DNA of 64,000 nt from an uncultured Nitrosomonas sp. (GTDB taxonomy: Bacteria > Pseudomonadota > Gammaproteobacteria > Burkholderiales > Nitrosomonadaceae): positions 184,489 to 248,488 of the forward strand of contig CASDLT010000024.1 in NCBI GenBank assembly GCA_949281375.1, read 5' to 3'. Shown piece after piece: positions 1 to 11,304 of the stretch. How positions within the stretch are numbered: the first letter of the stretch is position 1; the number at the start of each line of letters is the position of its first letter. The notes beneath the pieces were generated by a model, which saw only the letters and a list, made by a program, of their open reading frames with translations, had not been told where the DNA came from and ran no database searches. Both the position numbers and the translations under genes were made by a program.

Positions 1-1300
1 CATACTGCTCACGTTCGCCAATCATTTGCATAGCCTGAACAAAACTCTGAACGTACTGAAAAGGCTGATTGGTTAATGAATTACGCAACGCCTCACCAAA
101 ATAGGTATTTTCATTTTCGATCGAGCAACCAAAAGAAGTTTTATGGGCCGCAGCAGCGGTAAAAATCAAACTATGCTCATTTTGAAGCGATTCAATAAAA
201 CCGCCGGAATAGCACGCCGAAATAACGATAATGCGCCAGCGTATACCTGCTTCATCAAGATAATTCTTGATATCCCGAGGACTTAAATCATTCAAACTCA
301 ACGGTTGCATTTGAACCTGCAGAGTGTGATCTGCGGATCCATGTCCTGTCAGGTACAAAAATACGATATCTTCATCCTGGTTTATTTTTTTACCGAGATG
401 ATGCAAGGAAATTTTAAGATTATGCGATGAGGCCAGCGGAAGTTCATCGATTGTTTCAAGATTGTTAATAAGCTTCAGCGATCGGCCTGTCGCGCCTAAT
501 CGTGCATTCACCGCGTGATGCATATGCTCGATTTCTGTTCTGAAGACATTCTCGGCACTATCCGAACCGAATCCTATAAAAAATAGATCGGCGAGGCCAT
601 TTTCCCCTGGCCTTATACCATTCAGCGCATCATTTAAAAGGGCATATTGATTGTAATATATCTGCTCTTGATTAACCTCCGTAAAAACATCCTCCGTATA
701 GGTCATCGTTTCCTGATTAAAACCATATCCTTCATACCAGAAACTCAATGGCCAATGAGTTAATAGATACGCAGCGATCATCCAGATAGCGGCTACTGCT
801 GCGGCTTTGAACTTAACTCGAAGTAATTGCAGAGCACTCCAAAAATAAACCAAGAAAATCCAGATCCCACCGACGAGATAACCCATCATCGACAATTCTT
901 CCGGCAAAACAGGTAAAAAGATAGAAGAAACCAAATAGAAAAATGGTGAAACACAATAGACCAACAGCATGAATCTTAAGAGATCATTTTCGTCACGGGT
1001 CAACTTCGCAACAATGAATCCCACAAACAATGCAATCAACAACTCCACGCCCAGATAACTCAAACCAAACCCGTCAAATATGGGCAGTGGCGTTAACAGA
1101 TAGGAAACGATCAGTACAGTAAGACCATAAATACCCAGCAGCAACATCAACTGATCAACAGAAACAATCATCTGATCAACCGCGTTTGGACGTAACGCCA
1201 TCAATCGCATGCCCGAGTAAAGATTGCGTATTAATGCCCGAAATTCACTGGATGGTGCAGATTGCCGCGATTCTTGACAGATGCTTGTAGATAAATCCAT
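1..1300 (-). CDS. Peptidase C13 (legumain/caspase-like) family membrane protein, 3' end truncated by window edge
   Basis: Open minus-strand frame from ATG at 1300 (MDLSTSICQESRQS...), several hydrophobic segments, then YLTGHGSADH and IVISACYSGGF, the His and Cys motifs of C13/caspase-like peptidases. Absent from the ORF track because it runs off the window. Confidence 0.8.
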   Translation of the reverse strand, partial: MDLSTSICQESRQSAPSSEFRALIRNLYSGMRLMALRPNAVDQMIVSVDQLMLLLGIYGLTVLIVSYLLTPLPIFDGFGLSYLGVELLIALFVGFIVAKLTRDENDLLRFMLLVYCVSPFFYLVSSIFLPVLPEELSMMGYLVGGIWIFLVYFWSALQLLRVKFKAAAVAAIWMIAAYLLTHWPLSFWYEGYGFNQETMTYTEDVFTEVNQEQIYYNQYALLNDALNGIRPGENGLADLFFIGFGSDSAENVFRTEIEHMHHAVNARLGATGRSLKLINNLETIDELPLASSHNLKISLHHLGKKINQDEDIVFLYLTGHGSADHTLQVQMQPLSLNDLSPRDIKNYLDEAGIRWRIIVISACYSGGFIESLQNEHSLIFTAAAAHKTSFGCSIENENTYFGEALRNSLTNQPFQYVQSFVQAMQMIGEREQY

Positions 1301-1744
1301 TTTTTCTCCAGATCAATCAGTGAATGAACGTCTTTTATGATCGGCACTAATTCTTAGTTATGAAGATAACGGCACTGACATTATTTATATTGCTCGATAA
1401 GTGAATCGATTCGACTCATTTTTGACGGCACACCACACCAAACATTTGCATTCATGCGAAACTCCCCTTCATTCTTAAGGCGAGACTTTATTCTTTATTA
1501 GTCCTCACTTAATATTTTCGATAATTCAATGAGATAATCTTATCCTATTGACATTTAATATGCACTCTTTTTAAGGCTCTTCTAAAGTTTTTTAGTCTTT
1601 ATTCGATACGGTACACTTGTACCATTCGATGACGATGACGCAGCTATCCACTGTATTAACCTCAGCATCGAAAAATATTTGACTGAGCATGTTTTGAATT
1701 TCGACTTACCTACAACATTATTGGCACATAGCGGAGAGCATGGC

Positions 1745-2695
1745 ATGGACACAGCACTGCATGAAATAGATGAACGGACTAACCTGACTGCGACCAACAA
1801 GTTCGAGCTATTGCTTTTTAAGTTGGGTGAAGCGTCTGGCACTCATCAGCGGGAATTATTTGGCATCAACGTTTTCAAAATACGAGAAATTCTAGTGATG
1901 CCAACCATCACTGCCATTGCAAATGCTCCTGAAAATGTAATGGGTGTAGCTAATATTCGTGGTCAAGTAATTACCGTCATCAACCTGCCTAAAGTAGTCG
2001 GTTGTTTCCCTACCAAAGGATTGCCCATCCTCCTGGTTACAGAATATGCACGTTCAACACAGGCGTTTGCAGTCGAAGAAGTCAACGAGATCATACGCCT
2101 CGAATGGAGCCAGGTGATCGCTGCAGAAGGGAAAGGAGGCAATTTGGTAACGAGTATTGCCCGTATCGATGGCAATACGGAAGAATCCCGGTTGGCACAA
2201 GTGCTCGATGTCGAGCAAATTTTACGCGATGTATTGCCTACAACTGTCGAGACCATCACACCTGAGAAAGTCGGACCTAAAATAAAACTTCCGGCAGGAA
2301 AAATGATTCTGGCCGCAGATGATTCACCATTGGCGCGCAGCATGATCGAAAAGGAGCTGAAAACGCTGGGTGTGCCTTATGTAATGACACACACGGGATT
2401 GGAAGCATGGAAACGAATTCAAGCGATATCCGATACCGCAGTAGCGGAAGGTAAAACATTGCACGACAAAATAGCACTCGTGCTAACCGACTTGGAAATG
2501 CCCGAGATGGATGGATTCACGCTTACCCGCAATATCAAGAGCGATCAACGTTTTAAATCCGTACCCGTAGTCATACATTCTTCGCTGACAGGAGAAGCTA
2601 ATGAAAATCACGTCAGATCGGTTGGCGCGGATGCTTTCATCGCGAAGTTTGAAGCCGGAGAACTTGCAGAAACCATCCGCAAGGCATTGGCATAG
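1745..2695 (+). CDS. cheV: Chemotaxis protein CheV (CheW domain + receiver domain)
   Basis: CheW-like N-terminus (FGINVFKIREIL...ANIRGQVITVINL) and response-regulator C-terminus (LVLTDLEMPEMDGFTL...VVIHSSLTG). Start moved to in-frame ATG 1745, preceded by GGAGAG. Confidence 0.85.
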   Translation: MDTALHEIDERTNLTATNKFELLLFKLGEASGTHQRELFGINVFKIREILVMPTITAIANAPENVMGVANIRGQVITVINLPKVVGCFPTKGLPILLVTEYARSTQAFAVEEVNEIIRLEWSQVIAAEGKGGNLVTSIARIDGNTEESRLAQVLDVEQILRDVLPTTVETITPEKVGPKIKLPAGKMILAADDSPLARSMIEKELKTLGVPYVMTHTGLEAWKRIQAISDTAVAEGKTLHDKIALVLTDLEMPEMDGFTLTRNIKSDQRFKSVPVVIHSSLTGEANENHVRSVGADAFIAKFEAGELAETIRKALA

Positions 2696-2833
2696 CTAAA
2701 ACATTGCTCCAGAATGATGGGATATGATGCTTAATCCATCCTTAGCTTTTTGAGTCCCATAATGAAACAGCGTCTCGGATGCGCACTCACTTTTGAGGGC
2801 CATTGATGGCTTCGCAGAACGCTTCTGTAAGCG

Positions 2834-3256
2834 CTACGATGACACGTTAATCAGTTCGAAATCGTGGGTTATTTTTGCAGTGCTCTTCAGCATAATCGAT
2901 GCCGAGCAATATTTCTCTGCCGATAAATCAATCGCGCGCTCAACATGCTGTGAATTCATATTTTTACCAGTGACAATGAAATGAAGATGAATATCGGTGA
3001 AAACCTTGGGATCCTCGGAAGCCCGCTGCGCTTCAATTTCAACGACACAATCCTGAATATCATGCCGGCCTTTTTTCAGGATCATCACTACGTCAAATGC
3101 AGTACAGCCACCCAGCCCCATCAGTAACATCTCCATTGGGCGCGGCCCAGCATTCTGCCCGCCTGCTTCTGGCGCTCCATCCATTAATACCGAATGACCG
3201 CTGTCAGATTCAGCCAAAAAACTGACGTTCCCTTTCCATATTATCCGTGTTTTCAT
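2834..3256 (-). CDS. OsmC family protein
   Basis: MDGAPEAGGQNAGPRPMEMLLMGLGGCTAFDVVMILKK is typical of OsmC/YhfA proteins. Confidence 0.8.
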   Translation of the reverse strand: MKTRIIWKGNVSFLAESDSGHSVLMDGAPEAGGQNAGPRPMEMLLMGLGGCTAFDVVMILKKGRHDIQDCVVEIEAQRASEDPKVFTDIHLHFIVTGKNMNSQHVERAIDLSAEKYCSASIMLKSTAKITHDFELINVSS

Positions 3257-3306
3257 TTTATTCCTGAGAAACGTACCTGAACCGTGTTAATGATCGAAAG
3301 CAAATA

Positions 3307-3336
3307 AAAAGCCGACGTTACACACGTCGGCTTTTC
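3307..3336. terminator. Rho-independent (possibly bidirectional) terminator between cytochrome c and osmC-like genes
   Basis: AAAAAGCCGACGTTACACACGTCGGCTTTT: GC-rich stem flanked by A- and T-runs. Confidence 0.75.
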
Positions 3337-3351
3337 CGAATTCAGAGTGAA

Positions 3352-3663
3352 TTACTTCAGCGTCAGAATAAAATCCGCCAACACTTTAGCATTTTCATCG
3401 CTAACAGTAGTATTTGGTGGCATTGGAATCGGACCCCAAACATCTTTACTACCGTTTTTGATTTTGCCGGCTAAATATGTGGCAGCATCTGCTTGACCTG
3501 CGTATTTAGCTGCAATATCTTTCAAACTTGGGCCAACCAGTTTGGTATCGACATTGTGGCAATTCAAACAGCCACTGCTTTTCGCAAGATCTGCATTGGC
3601 TTGTACAACACCGGCTAATAATAAGGCTGATGCAGCAACGGCTCCTATTAAAACTTTTTTCAT
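3352..3663 (-). CDS. Class I cytochrome c (c551/c552 type), exported
   Basis: Signal peptide, CLNCH haem motif, C-terminal methionine-containing segment PIPMPPN. Confidence 0.85.
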   Translation of the reverse strand: MKKVLIGAVAASALLLAGVVQANADLAKSSGCLNCHNVDTKLVGPSLKDIAAKYAGQADAATYLAGKIKNGSKDVWGPIPMPPNTTVSDENAKVLADFILTLK

Positions 3664-3901
3664 ATTTTTTTCCTTAATAATAATTATAAAAGGACTATCA
3701 TTCTACCCTGAACTTCACACACATGCAGCAAATCCTGAAAATTTGTTCTAGTGCGCACTGCATCGTTATAGTGAACAGTCCAGTTAGCCTGGGATCAGCG
3801 CCAACAAAGAAGTTCAAGCTTTCGTGAGGCATGTTGTCAATCCATTGCTTCATTCCAGAAATACTTTACAGAATAAGCACGTGAACCAATCGAAATGCAC
3901 A

Positions 3902-5575
3902 TCAGTCGGTTATTGCCCCTTGACTTGCACTGGACACCAGTCTGGCATATTTAGCCAGCACTCCCCTTGAGTAACGCGGCTGTGGCGGTTGCCAGGCAGC
4001 CCGGCGTCTCGCCAATTCCGCATCAGAAACGTTCAATTGCAACAACCGTTGTTCGGCATCGATAGTGATCGAATCGCCTTCATGCACCAATGCAATGTTT
4101 CCGCCCACAAATGCTTCAGGAGCCACATGGCCAACAACCATCCCATAAGTGCCACCCGAGAAACGACCATCGGTAATCAATCCGACCGAATCTCCCAACC
4201 CTTCACCGATCAGAGCAGACGTCGGCGATAACATTTCTCGCATGCCTGGTCCTCCCTTCGGCCCTTCATAACGGATCACCACCACATCACCTGATTGAAT
4301 TTTCCGCGCTAAAATTGCCGCCATGCAGGTTTCTTCCGATTCAAATACGCGTGCTGGGCCGGTGATTTTCGGATTCTTTATTCCTGATATTTTCGCCACG
4401 CACCCTTCCGTAGAAAGGTTGCCTTTTAGAATCGCCAGATGTCCTTGTGCATACATTGGAGTTTCCCATGGACGAATCACATCCTGGTCAGCGCGGGGCA
4501 CAGCGGGTATATCTTTAAGCACTTCTGCTATGGTCTGCCCGCTGATTGTCAGGCAGTCTCCATGCAGCAGGCCATGTGCCAGCAACATTTTCATCACTTG
4601 CGGAACGCCGCCGGCGCGATGCAGATCAGCAGCGACATAGCGCCCTGAAGGTTTAAGATCGCACAGCACCGGCACTTTGCCGCGTATTGCTTCAAAATCA
4701 TCGATCGTCCATTCGACACCGGCAGCATGAGCAATAGCCAAGAAATGGAGTATTGCATTGGTTGACCCCCCTACCGCCATGATCACTGCAACGGCATTTT
4801 CTATGGATTTTCGGGTAATGATATCGCATGGCAGAATTTGTTTTTTGATGGCGTTGACCAATACTTCGGCAGATTGGCCGGCACTGAGCAATTTTTCATT
4901 ATCTTCAGCAGACATCGTCGAAGAATAAGGCAGGCTCATGCCCATTGCTTCAAACGCCGACGACATCGTATTGGCCGTAAACATACCTCCGCAGGAACCT
5001 GCGCCGGGGCAGGCATGGCGCTCGATCTCAAGCAATTCAGCATCATTGATCTTGTGAGCGGTATGTTGCCCTACCGCTTCAAACACGCTGACGATGGTTA
5101 AATCTTGATTCTTGTAATGCCCCGGTTTGATCGTGCCACCATATACAAAAATTGCCGGAACATTCATGCGAGCGATGGCTATCATCGCACCAGGCATATT
5201 TTTGTCGCATCCCCCAATCGCGATCACGCCATCCATGCTTTCCGCTTGCACACATGTTTCGATAGAATCGGCGATGACTTCGCGCGAAACCAGCGAATAC
5301 TTCATGCCTTCCGTACCCATCGATATACCATCTGAGACTGTGATGGTTCCGAACATTTGTGGCATGGCACCGGCTTGCCGCAAAGCTGATTCCGCTTTCA
5401 GAGAAAGTTCATTCAATCCTTTGTTGCACGGCGTAATCGTCGAATAACCATTCGCAACACCCACGATCGGCTTGTTGAAATCCCCATCGCCAAAGCCGAC
5501 GGCGCGCAGCATCGCACGGCTGGGCGCATGTTGGTGACCTTGAGTTATGGATTGACTACGTCTGTTGTCTGACAT
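3902..5575 (-). CDS. ilvD: Dihydroxy-acid dehydratase
   Basis: Full-length 557 aa; [13 protein letters not shown] and [16 protein letters not shown] motifs. Confidence 0.95.
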   Translation of the reverse strand: MSDNRRSQSITQGHQHAPSRAMLRAVGFGDGDFNKPIVGVANGYSTITPCNKGLNELSLKAESALRQAGAMPQMFGTITVSDGISMGTEGMKYSLVSREVIADSIETCVQAESMDGVIAIGGCDKNMPGAMIAIARMNVPAIFVYGGTIKPGHYKNQDLTIVSVFEAVGQHTAHKINDAELLEIERHACPGAGSCGGMFTANTMSSAFEAMGMSLPYSSTMSAEDNEKLLSAGQSAEVLVNAIKKQILPCDIITRKSIENAVAVIMAVGGSTNAILHFLAIAHAAGVEWTIDDFEAIRGKVPVLCDLKPSGRYVAADLHRAGGVPQVMKMLLAHGLLHGDCLTISGQTIAEVLKDIPAVPRADQDVIRPWETPMYAQGHLAILKGNLSTEGCVAKISGIKNPKITGPARVFESEETCMAAILARKIQSGDVVVIRYEGPKGGPGMREMLSPTSALIGEGLGDSVGLITDGRFSGGTYGMVVGHVAPEAFVGGNIALVHEGDSITIDAEQRLLQLNVSDAELARRRAAWQPPQPRYSRGVLAKYARLVSSASQGAITD

Positions 5576-5674
5576 GCTTGCTCCTGAATGAGATAAAAAG
5601 TACGGCTAATGACAAGGCGTGCGGAAACGCACTTGGTATAATGAACGATATTTTACCCTAAGAAGATTGAAGCC

Positions 5675-6496
5675 ATGCTAGTTCATCCACAAATTAACCC
5701 TGTCGCCATTTCAGTAGGACCCTTGTCTGTTCATTGGTATGGACTGATGTACCTGCTTGGTTTTGGGGTGTTCATTCTACTCGGACGCTATCGCATCAAG
5801 CATAATCCCCACTCAAAATTTACTTATCAAATGCTTGATGATGCTCTATTTTATGGCATGCTCGGCGTCATTGTTGGCGGACGTGTGGGTCATGTGCTGT
5901 TCTATCAGCTCGGATATTATCTTGAGCAACCATTGAAAGTGTTCGCCATCTGGGAAGGCGGCATGTCTTTTCATGGCGGATTTATAGGGGTAATGGTTGC
6001 GATGGTCATGCTAGCGCATAAATACCGCATATCCTGGTTGGCAGTAACCGATTTTATTGTTCCTCTCATCCCCCCCGGGTTAGGCGCCGGCCGCATCGGC
6101 AATTTCATTAACGCCGAATTATGGGGACGTCCCACTGATGTGCCTTGGGGTATGGTATTTCCATACGTCGATGAACTCCCGCGTCATCCATCTCAGCTTT
6201 ATCAAGCTGGGCTTGAAGGTATTCTTTTATTTATTTTTCTCTGGATTTATTCCTCAAAACCTCGCGCCACAGGTGCAGTCACCGGTATGTTTATGATTGG
6301 GTATGGACTGGTGCGTTCGTTTGCAGAATTCTTCCGCGAACCGGAAGATGGATTCATGGGCGTCCTGACACTGGGCATTACGATGGGTCAATGGCTATCC
6401 ATTCCTATGATTCTTGCAGGCATCACCATGATAATCTGGGCAAATCGGCAAACTTCGAGTTTGCACAACCAATCCCCAAAACGTAAAAAACATTAA
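5675..6496 (+). CDS. lgt: Prolipoprotein diacylglyceryl transferase
   Basis: [25 protein letters not shown] and [13 protein letters not shown] motifs; multiple TM segments. Confidence 0.95.
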   Translation: MLVHPQINPVAISVGPLSVHWYGLMYLLGFGVFILLGRYRIKHNPHSKFTYQMLDDALFYGMLGVIVGGRVGHVLFYQLGYYLEQPLKVFAIWEGGMSFHGGFIGVMVAMVMLAHKYRISWLAVTDFIVPLIPPGLGAGRIGNFINAELWGRPTDVPWGMVFPYVDELPRHPSQLYQAGLEGILLFIFLWIYSSKPRATGAVTGMFMIGYGLVRSFAEFFREPEDGFMGVLTLGITMGQWLSIPMILAGITMIIWANRQTSSLHNQSPKRKKH

Positions 6497-6585
6497 GACG
6501 ACTCTGTTCAGGGCTATGCTAACTATTCAGGTATCGCTAAAAATTAATTCAAATCTATTAATAATCTATCTTTCCGATTCTCTAA

Positions 6586-6642
6586 GGGAAACTATTAGCA
6601 CAGTCTAATGAGAAACTATTAGCGAGAAACAATAGTTTCCCC
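6586..6642. repeat. Short direct and inverted repeats built on GAAACTATTAGC
   Basis: GGGAAACTATTAGC (6586), GAGAAACTATTAGC (6610) and inverted AATAGTTTCCC (6631-6641), all intergenic. Confidence 0.6.
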
Positions 6643-6692
6643 AATATACAGGCTACCCCCGACTTCGTTAAGATTCCCTCATCAAATCATCG

Positions 6693-7094
6693 GTGCGGGT
6701 CTTCAACATGGCAATATACAATCGCTTATTCATATTTTCAGGATGTGCTCTCGTTTTTTGCTTATCGACTATACCCGCCTTGGCTAATGAAGAAATTCAC
6801 GATGATGATCATGCTGCGCTTATAAAGCATTATGAAGCCAGCGCAGATGATGCGAAGATGCGTTTGCACGAGAATCAATCTCAACTTGAGAAGTACGAAT
6901 CTCATCCTTATTACTATGGCCGACAAGGTCAAGATTTCCGTTCGCACATGCTGGCCAATATCCATGAATATGAGAAACAATTAAATGACCATTTGCGCAA
7001 CGCTGAGCTTCACAAAAAGATACTTAGCGAACAGCATCTGACTGCCAATGAATCCAGAATCAGCATAGAAAATCACGCTCGTTCTGTAAGATAA
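6693..7094 (+). CDS. Exported hypothetical protein, His/Glu-rich
   Basis: N-terminal signal peptide-like segment ending at ALA/NEE; no recognised domain. Confidence 0.55.
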   Translation: MRVFNMAIYNRLFIFSGCALVFCLSTIPALANEEIHDDDHAALIKHYEASADDAKMRLHENQSQLEKYESHPYYYGRQGQDFRSHMLANIHEYEKQLNDHLRNAELHKKILSEQHLTANESRISIENHARSVR

Positions 7095-7143
7095 CTCGTC
7101 ATTTTTCTATCTCCGACCCTTTCAATCATTAGGGGCACCTTAT

Positions 7144-7171
7144 AACCACCGCTCAGTCGGTGGTTTTTTTT
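7144..7171 (+). terminator. Rho-independent terminator
   Basis: AACCACCGCTCAGTCGGTGGTTTTTTTT. Confidence 0.75.
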
Positions 7172-7385
7172 GAGCAAGCCTACAACTTGTATCCTCGTAT
7201 TCACATTCTTCGCTGTTTTCATCCTGATCGTTGATGGCATATATATATCAGGAATGGATAATGACTCTTGCAAAAATCGTTGTGGTTCACACGCGGTCAA
7301 ACGGTAATGCCCGTGATCTTCACAGCCAATGATAGGTTTGCGGGGCTATAATGAAAAATGAATCAATAATTGAGGAGTAATAGCA

Positions 7386-9767
7386 ATGTCGGAATATATT
7401 GCATGGTTCGATCAATTGACGATGAACGATGTCGGTCGTGTTGGTGGCAAAAATGCCTCATTGGGAGAAATGATCAGCCATCTTTCACAAGCAGGGGTCA
7501 ACGTGCCGATGGGATTTGCAACTACTACGCACGCGTATCGGGAATTCTTGACCTTCAACCAATTACCCGACCGTATCGATCATTTACTGAATGGATTGAA
7601 TGTAGACGATATCACTGCATTAGCGGCAACAGGCAAAACCATTCGCAGTTGGTTGCTCGCTGCTCCGCTACCCGATAGGGTGTTGAGTGCAATTGCAGAA
7701 GCTTATGACAAACTGATGACGCTGAGTGGCAATCATGATGAGATTTCGTTTGCCGTACGCTCATCGGCCACCGCTGAGGATCTCGCCGATGCATCATTTG
7801 CAGGACAGCAGGAAACGCTGCTGAATGTTCACAGCTTGGATCAAATTATCGACGCAGTCAGAATCGTATTTGCTTCCCTCTACAACGATCGGGCCATCGC
7901 GTATCGGGTTCATCAGAACTTTCCGCATGAGAAAGTGTTTCTGTCGGCCGGGATTCAAAAAATGGTGCGCAGCGATCAGGGCGCAAGCGGCGTTATGTTC
8001 ACGCTGGACACCGAATCGGGTTTCCGTGATGCCATTTTTCTCACCGCTGCCTACGGATTAGGTGAAACCATTGTGCAAGGCATCGTCAATCCCGATGAAT
8101 TTTATGTCTATAAGCGTAACCTGACTACCGGTCATCCCGCGATTCTGTCCCGCCGATTGGGTACCAAAGCCATTGAAATGATATACAGCGATCAACGCGA
8201 CAGCGCAACCGATTCACTCACGCTAACGCGCGATGTCGACATTACGCGACGTCATCGTTTCTCGTTATCCGACGACCAAGTGGAAGCATTAGCCCGTCAG
8301 GCCATGATTATCGAACAGCACTACAATCGCCCGATGGATATCGAATGGGCGCTGGATGGACTGGATGGACAGCTCTACATCGTTCAAGCCCGGCCAGAAA
8401 CCGTCGAGAGCCGCAGCAGTTCGGTGCTGGAACGCTTTACCTTAAATGATCAAGGGGTGCGCCTCACGGAAGGGCGAGCGATTGGCAATAAAATTGGCCA
8501 GGGCACGGCTCGATTAATTCTGCATATCGACCAAATGCATCAAATTCAATCGGGTGACGTACTGGTTACCGACATGACCGACCCCGATTGGGAGCCTATC
8601 ATGAAACGGGCAGCCGCGATTGTGACAAACCGGGGCGGACGTACTTGCCACGCAGCGATCATCGCTCGGGAAATGGGAATCCCAGCGGTGGTCGGCTGTG
8701 GCGATGCCACCGAGAAAATCAGCGAAGGAACAGCGGTCACCGTGTCATGCGCCGAAGGTGATACCGGGTATGTTTACAGAGATTTACTAACCTTTAGCCA
8801 TACCACCACAGACACGGGCGAATTGCCTGATCTGCCGCTAAAAATCATGATGAACATCGGCAATCCATCACATGCTTTTGCATTTTCCCGTATTCCCAAT
8901 CAGGGCGTCGGGCTTGCCCGCTTGGAATTCATCATTAACAATATGATTGGCATTCATCCAAAAGCATTACTGGAATATGATCGTTTACCGGCAGACTTGA
9001 AAGCTGAAATCGATCGCCGAATTACAGGATATGCTACGCCAGTGGAGTTCTATATCAAGAAATTGACGGAAGGGATCGGCACTTTGGCCGCGGCCTTTTT
9101 CCCACATCCTGTTATCGTTCGCACTTCCGATTTCAAATCCAATGAATATGCCAATTTAATTGCAGGCAACCGCTACGAACCGCATGAAGAAAATCCCATG
9201 ATTGGCTTCCGGGGCGCTTCGCGCTATCTATCAACCGCCTTTAGGGAATGTTTTGAACTGGAATGCCAGGCATTGCTCGCGGTACGCGATGGCATGAATC
9301 TTACCAACGTCGAAATCATGATTCCTTTTTGCCGCACTCTCGCAGAAGCCGAGCATGTCATCGCGCTGCTTGCCTCTCAGGGCCTTGAGCGGGGCAGGAA
9401 TGGTCTCCGCATCATCATGATGTGCGAAATTCCTTCCAATGCTCTGCTGGCAGAAGAATTTTTACAATTCTTCGACGGATTCTCAATTGGTTCCAATGAC
9501 ATGACTCAACTTTCGCTCGGTATCGATCGCGACTCAGGATTGGTCTCCCATTTATTCGATGAACGCAATCCGGCAGTAAAGAAATTATTGTCAATGGCCA
9601 TCGACGCTTGCCGCAAACACGACAAATACATCGGTATATGCGGACAAGGCCCATCGGATTATCCTGATTTTGCACGCTGGCTGTTCGACCAAGGAATCAG
9701 CAGTTTATCGCTCAACCCCGATTCCGTGCTGCAAACCTGGCACAACCTCGCCGGTGTTAAGCCATGA
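7386..9767 (+). CDS. ppsA: Phosphoenolpyruvate synthase
   Basis: GGRTCHAAIIAREMGIPAVVGCGDAT phosphohistidine motif; SIGSNDMTQLSLGIDRDS; full length; GAGGAG Shine-Dalgarno. Confidence 0.95.
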   Translation: MSEYIAWFDQLTMNDVGRVGGKNASLGEMISHLSQAGVNVPMGFATTTHAYREFLTFNQLPDRIDHLLNGLNVDDITALAATGKTIRSWLLAAPLPDRVLSAIAEAYDKLMTLSGNHDEISFAVRSSATAEDLADASFAGQQETLLNVHSLDQIIDAVRIVFASLYNDRAIAYRVHQNFPHEKVFLSAGIQKMVRSDQGASGVMFTLDTESGFRDAIFLTAAYGLGETIVQGIVNPDEFYVYKRNLTTGHPAILSRRLGTKAIEMIYSDQRDSATDSLTLTRDVDITRRHRFSLSDDQVEALARQAMIIEQHYNRPMDIEWALDGLDGQLYIVQARPETVESRSSSVLERFTLNDQGVRLTEGRAIGNKIGQGTARLILHIDQMHQIQSGDVLVTDMTDPDWEPIMKRAAAIVTNRGGRTCHAAIIAREMGIPAVVGCGDATEKISEGTAVTVSCAEGDTGYVYRDLLTFSHTTTDTGELPDLPLKIMMNIGNPSHAFAFSRIPNQGVGLARLEFIINNMIGIHPKALLEYDRLPADLKAEIDRRITGYATPVEFYIKKLTEGIGTLAAAFFPHPVIVRTSDFKSNEYANLIAGNRYEPHEENPMIGFRGASRYLSTAFRECFELECQALLAVRDGMNLTNVEIMIPFCRTLAEAEHVIALLASQGLERGRNGLRIIMMCEIPSNALLAEEFLQFFDGFSIGSNDMTQLSLGIDRDSGLVSHLFDERNPAVKKLLSMAIDACRKHDKYIGICGQGPSDYPDFARWLFDQGISSLSLNPDSVLQTWHNLAGVKP

Positions 9768-10597
9768 CAACCCTGCAGAAACGAACTGTATTCTATCTCT
9801 CAGATCGCACCGGCATCACCGTCGAAACACTGGGGCATAGCCTTTTGACTCAGTTTGACGGCATCGAATGGAAAATCATCAATGTCCCTTTTCTCGATAC
9901 CGTTGAAAAAGCCCACGCCGTGATGTCGCACATTAATGATGCGGTTGAAAGGGATGGCCAACGCCCGCTGGTTTTCAGCACTTTGTTGAAACCTGAAATT
10001 CTCGACGTCATCAAACAGGGAAATTGCCGTATTTTTGATTTTTTCGAGACTTTCATCCGCTCCATTGAGGAAGAACTTCATCAACCTTTTGCGCGAATGG
10101 CTGGCCGCTCACATGGCTTGCAACATCATCTGTCATATTTCAAACGAATCGCGGCGATCAATTTTGTATTGGCGCATGACGACGGCGTAAGTCCCCAGAA
10201 TTTCGATGAGGCGGATATCATTCTGATCGGTGTTTCAAGGTGCGGAAAAACACCGACCTGTCTTTACCTGGGGCTGCAATATGGCATCGCAGCTGCCAAT
10301 TATCCGTTGACTCCCGACGATATGCAGGTAATGCAATTGCCAAAACTTCTGGAATCCGTCAAGAACAAGCTATTTGGATTGACACTGAGTCCGGCACAAT
10401 TGTATTTCATTCGACAGGAACGCCGCCCCAATAGCCCCTATGCCTCGCTTGCGCAATGCCAACAGGAAATTCAATGGCAGGAATTACTGTTCCAATCATT
10501 GAATATTCCCTACTTGGATACCACCCGCATCTCGATTGAAGAAATCAGCGCCGTCATACTCAATCGTTGCGGGCTAAGGCGCCAGTTATATGGTTGA
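9764..10597 (+). CDS. ppsR: PEP synthase regulatory protein (kinase/pyrophosphorylase, DUF299)
   Basis: FYLSDRTGITVETLGHSLLTQF and GVSRCGKTPTCLYLG; overlaps the ppsA stop (ATGA). Confidence 0.92.
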   Translation: MTTLQKRTVFYLSDRTGITVETLGHSLLTQFDGIEWKIINVPFLDTVEKAHAVMSHINDAVERDGQRPLVFSTLLKPEILDVIKQGNCRIFDFFETFIRSIEEELHQPFARMAGRSHGLQHHLSYFKRIAAINFVLAHDDGVSPQNFDEADIILIGVSRCGKTPTCLYLGLQYGIAAANYPLTPDDMQVMQLPKLLESVKNKLFGLTLSPAQLYFIRQERRPNSPYASLAQCQQEIQWQELLFQSLNIPYLDTTRISIEEISAVILNRCGLRRQLYG

Positions 10598-10685
10598 ACC
10601 AGATTAGATTTCTATTAACGACAGGCCATTCCCTATTGAGTTTGGCCTTAATCAGATGGGGAAAGGAATTTCATTGCTGCATTTT

Positions 10686-11069
10686 TTATCTTCGCCGCCG
10701 CTCTTTTCTTTCATTATCGATATCTTCTTCCAATTCACTTCCACCCTCAATGTAATCGACATCAATGACTTTTCCATTTTTATCACTGATGACCCAGGTT
10801 TCGCCGCCATTGGGTTTCTTGATACCTACCAGGTAAAGTGTGGTTGGCTTTTTTTTACTCCCATCCATTAACACCATATCTTCTGTCTTGACTTCGAATA
10901 CTCGTCCGCCAGCAATGTGGCCAGCAACCGTTTGTTGAACTTTGGGTGGCATTTTGTGCCACTCGTCATTATCTTTATCTCTATCCTTACGCCCTTTTGA
11001 TTCAGCCTGCAATGGAGCAGAAAAAGTGACAATCAGCGCTAAAAAGAACAAAACAGCTTTGAAATTCAT
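10686..11069 (-). CDS. Exported hypothetical protein, charged C-terminus
   Basis: Signal peptide; intact ORF with no recognised family. Confidence 0.5.
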   Translation of the reverse strand: MNFKAVLFFLALIVTFSAPLQAESKGRKDRDKDNDEWHKMPPKVQQTVAGHIAGGRVFEVKTEDMVLMDGSKKKPTTLYLVGIKKPNGGETWVISDKNGKVIDVDYIEGGSELEEDIDNERKERRRR

Positions 11070-11304
11070 AGAATTTTCCCCCTCAACGATTAATCTATAT
11101 AATTAAATAACATACAAAATTTAAGTCTACAACGTTACACATGATTATGCTACGTCGGAATATCAATACTCAATGAATCACGCACCGTTAGGGAAAGACA
11201 GACAGCTTGACAGCACGAGATAATTTTCACATTGCGTAGCGCATAATTTCACCTATCTAATTGAAGATGCAAATTAATTTTACACACTCGCTTCAGACTC
11301 CATC

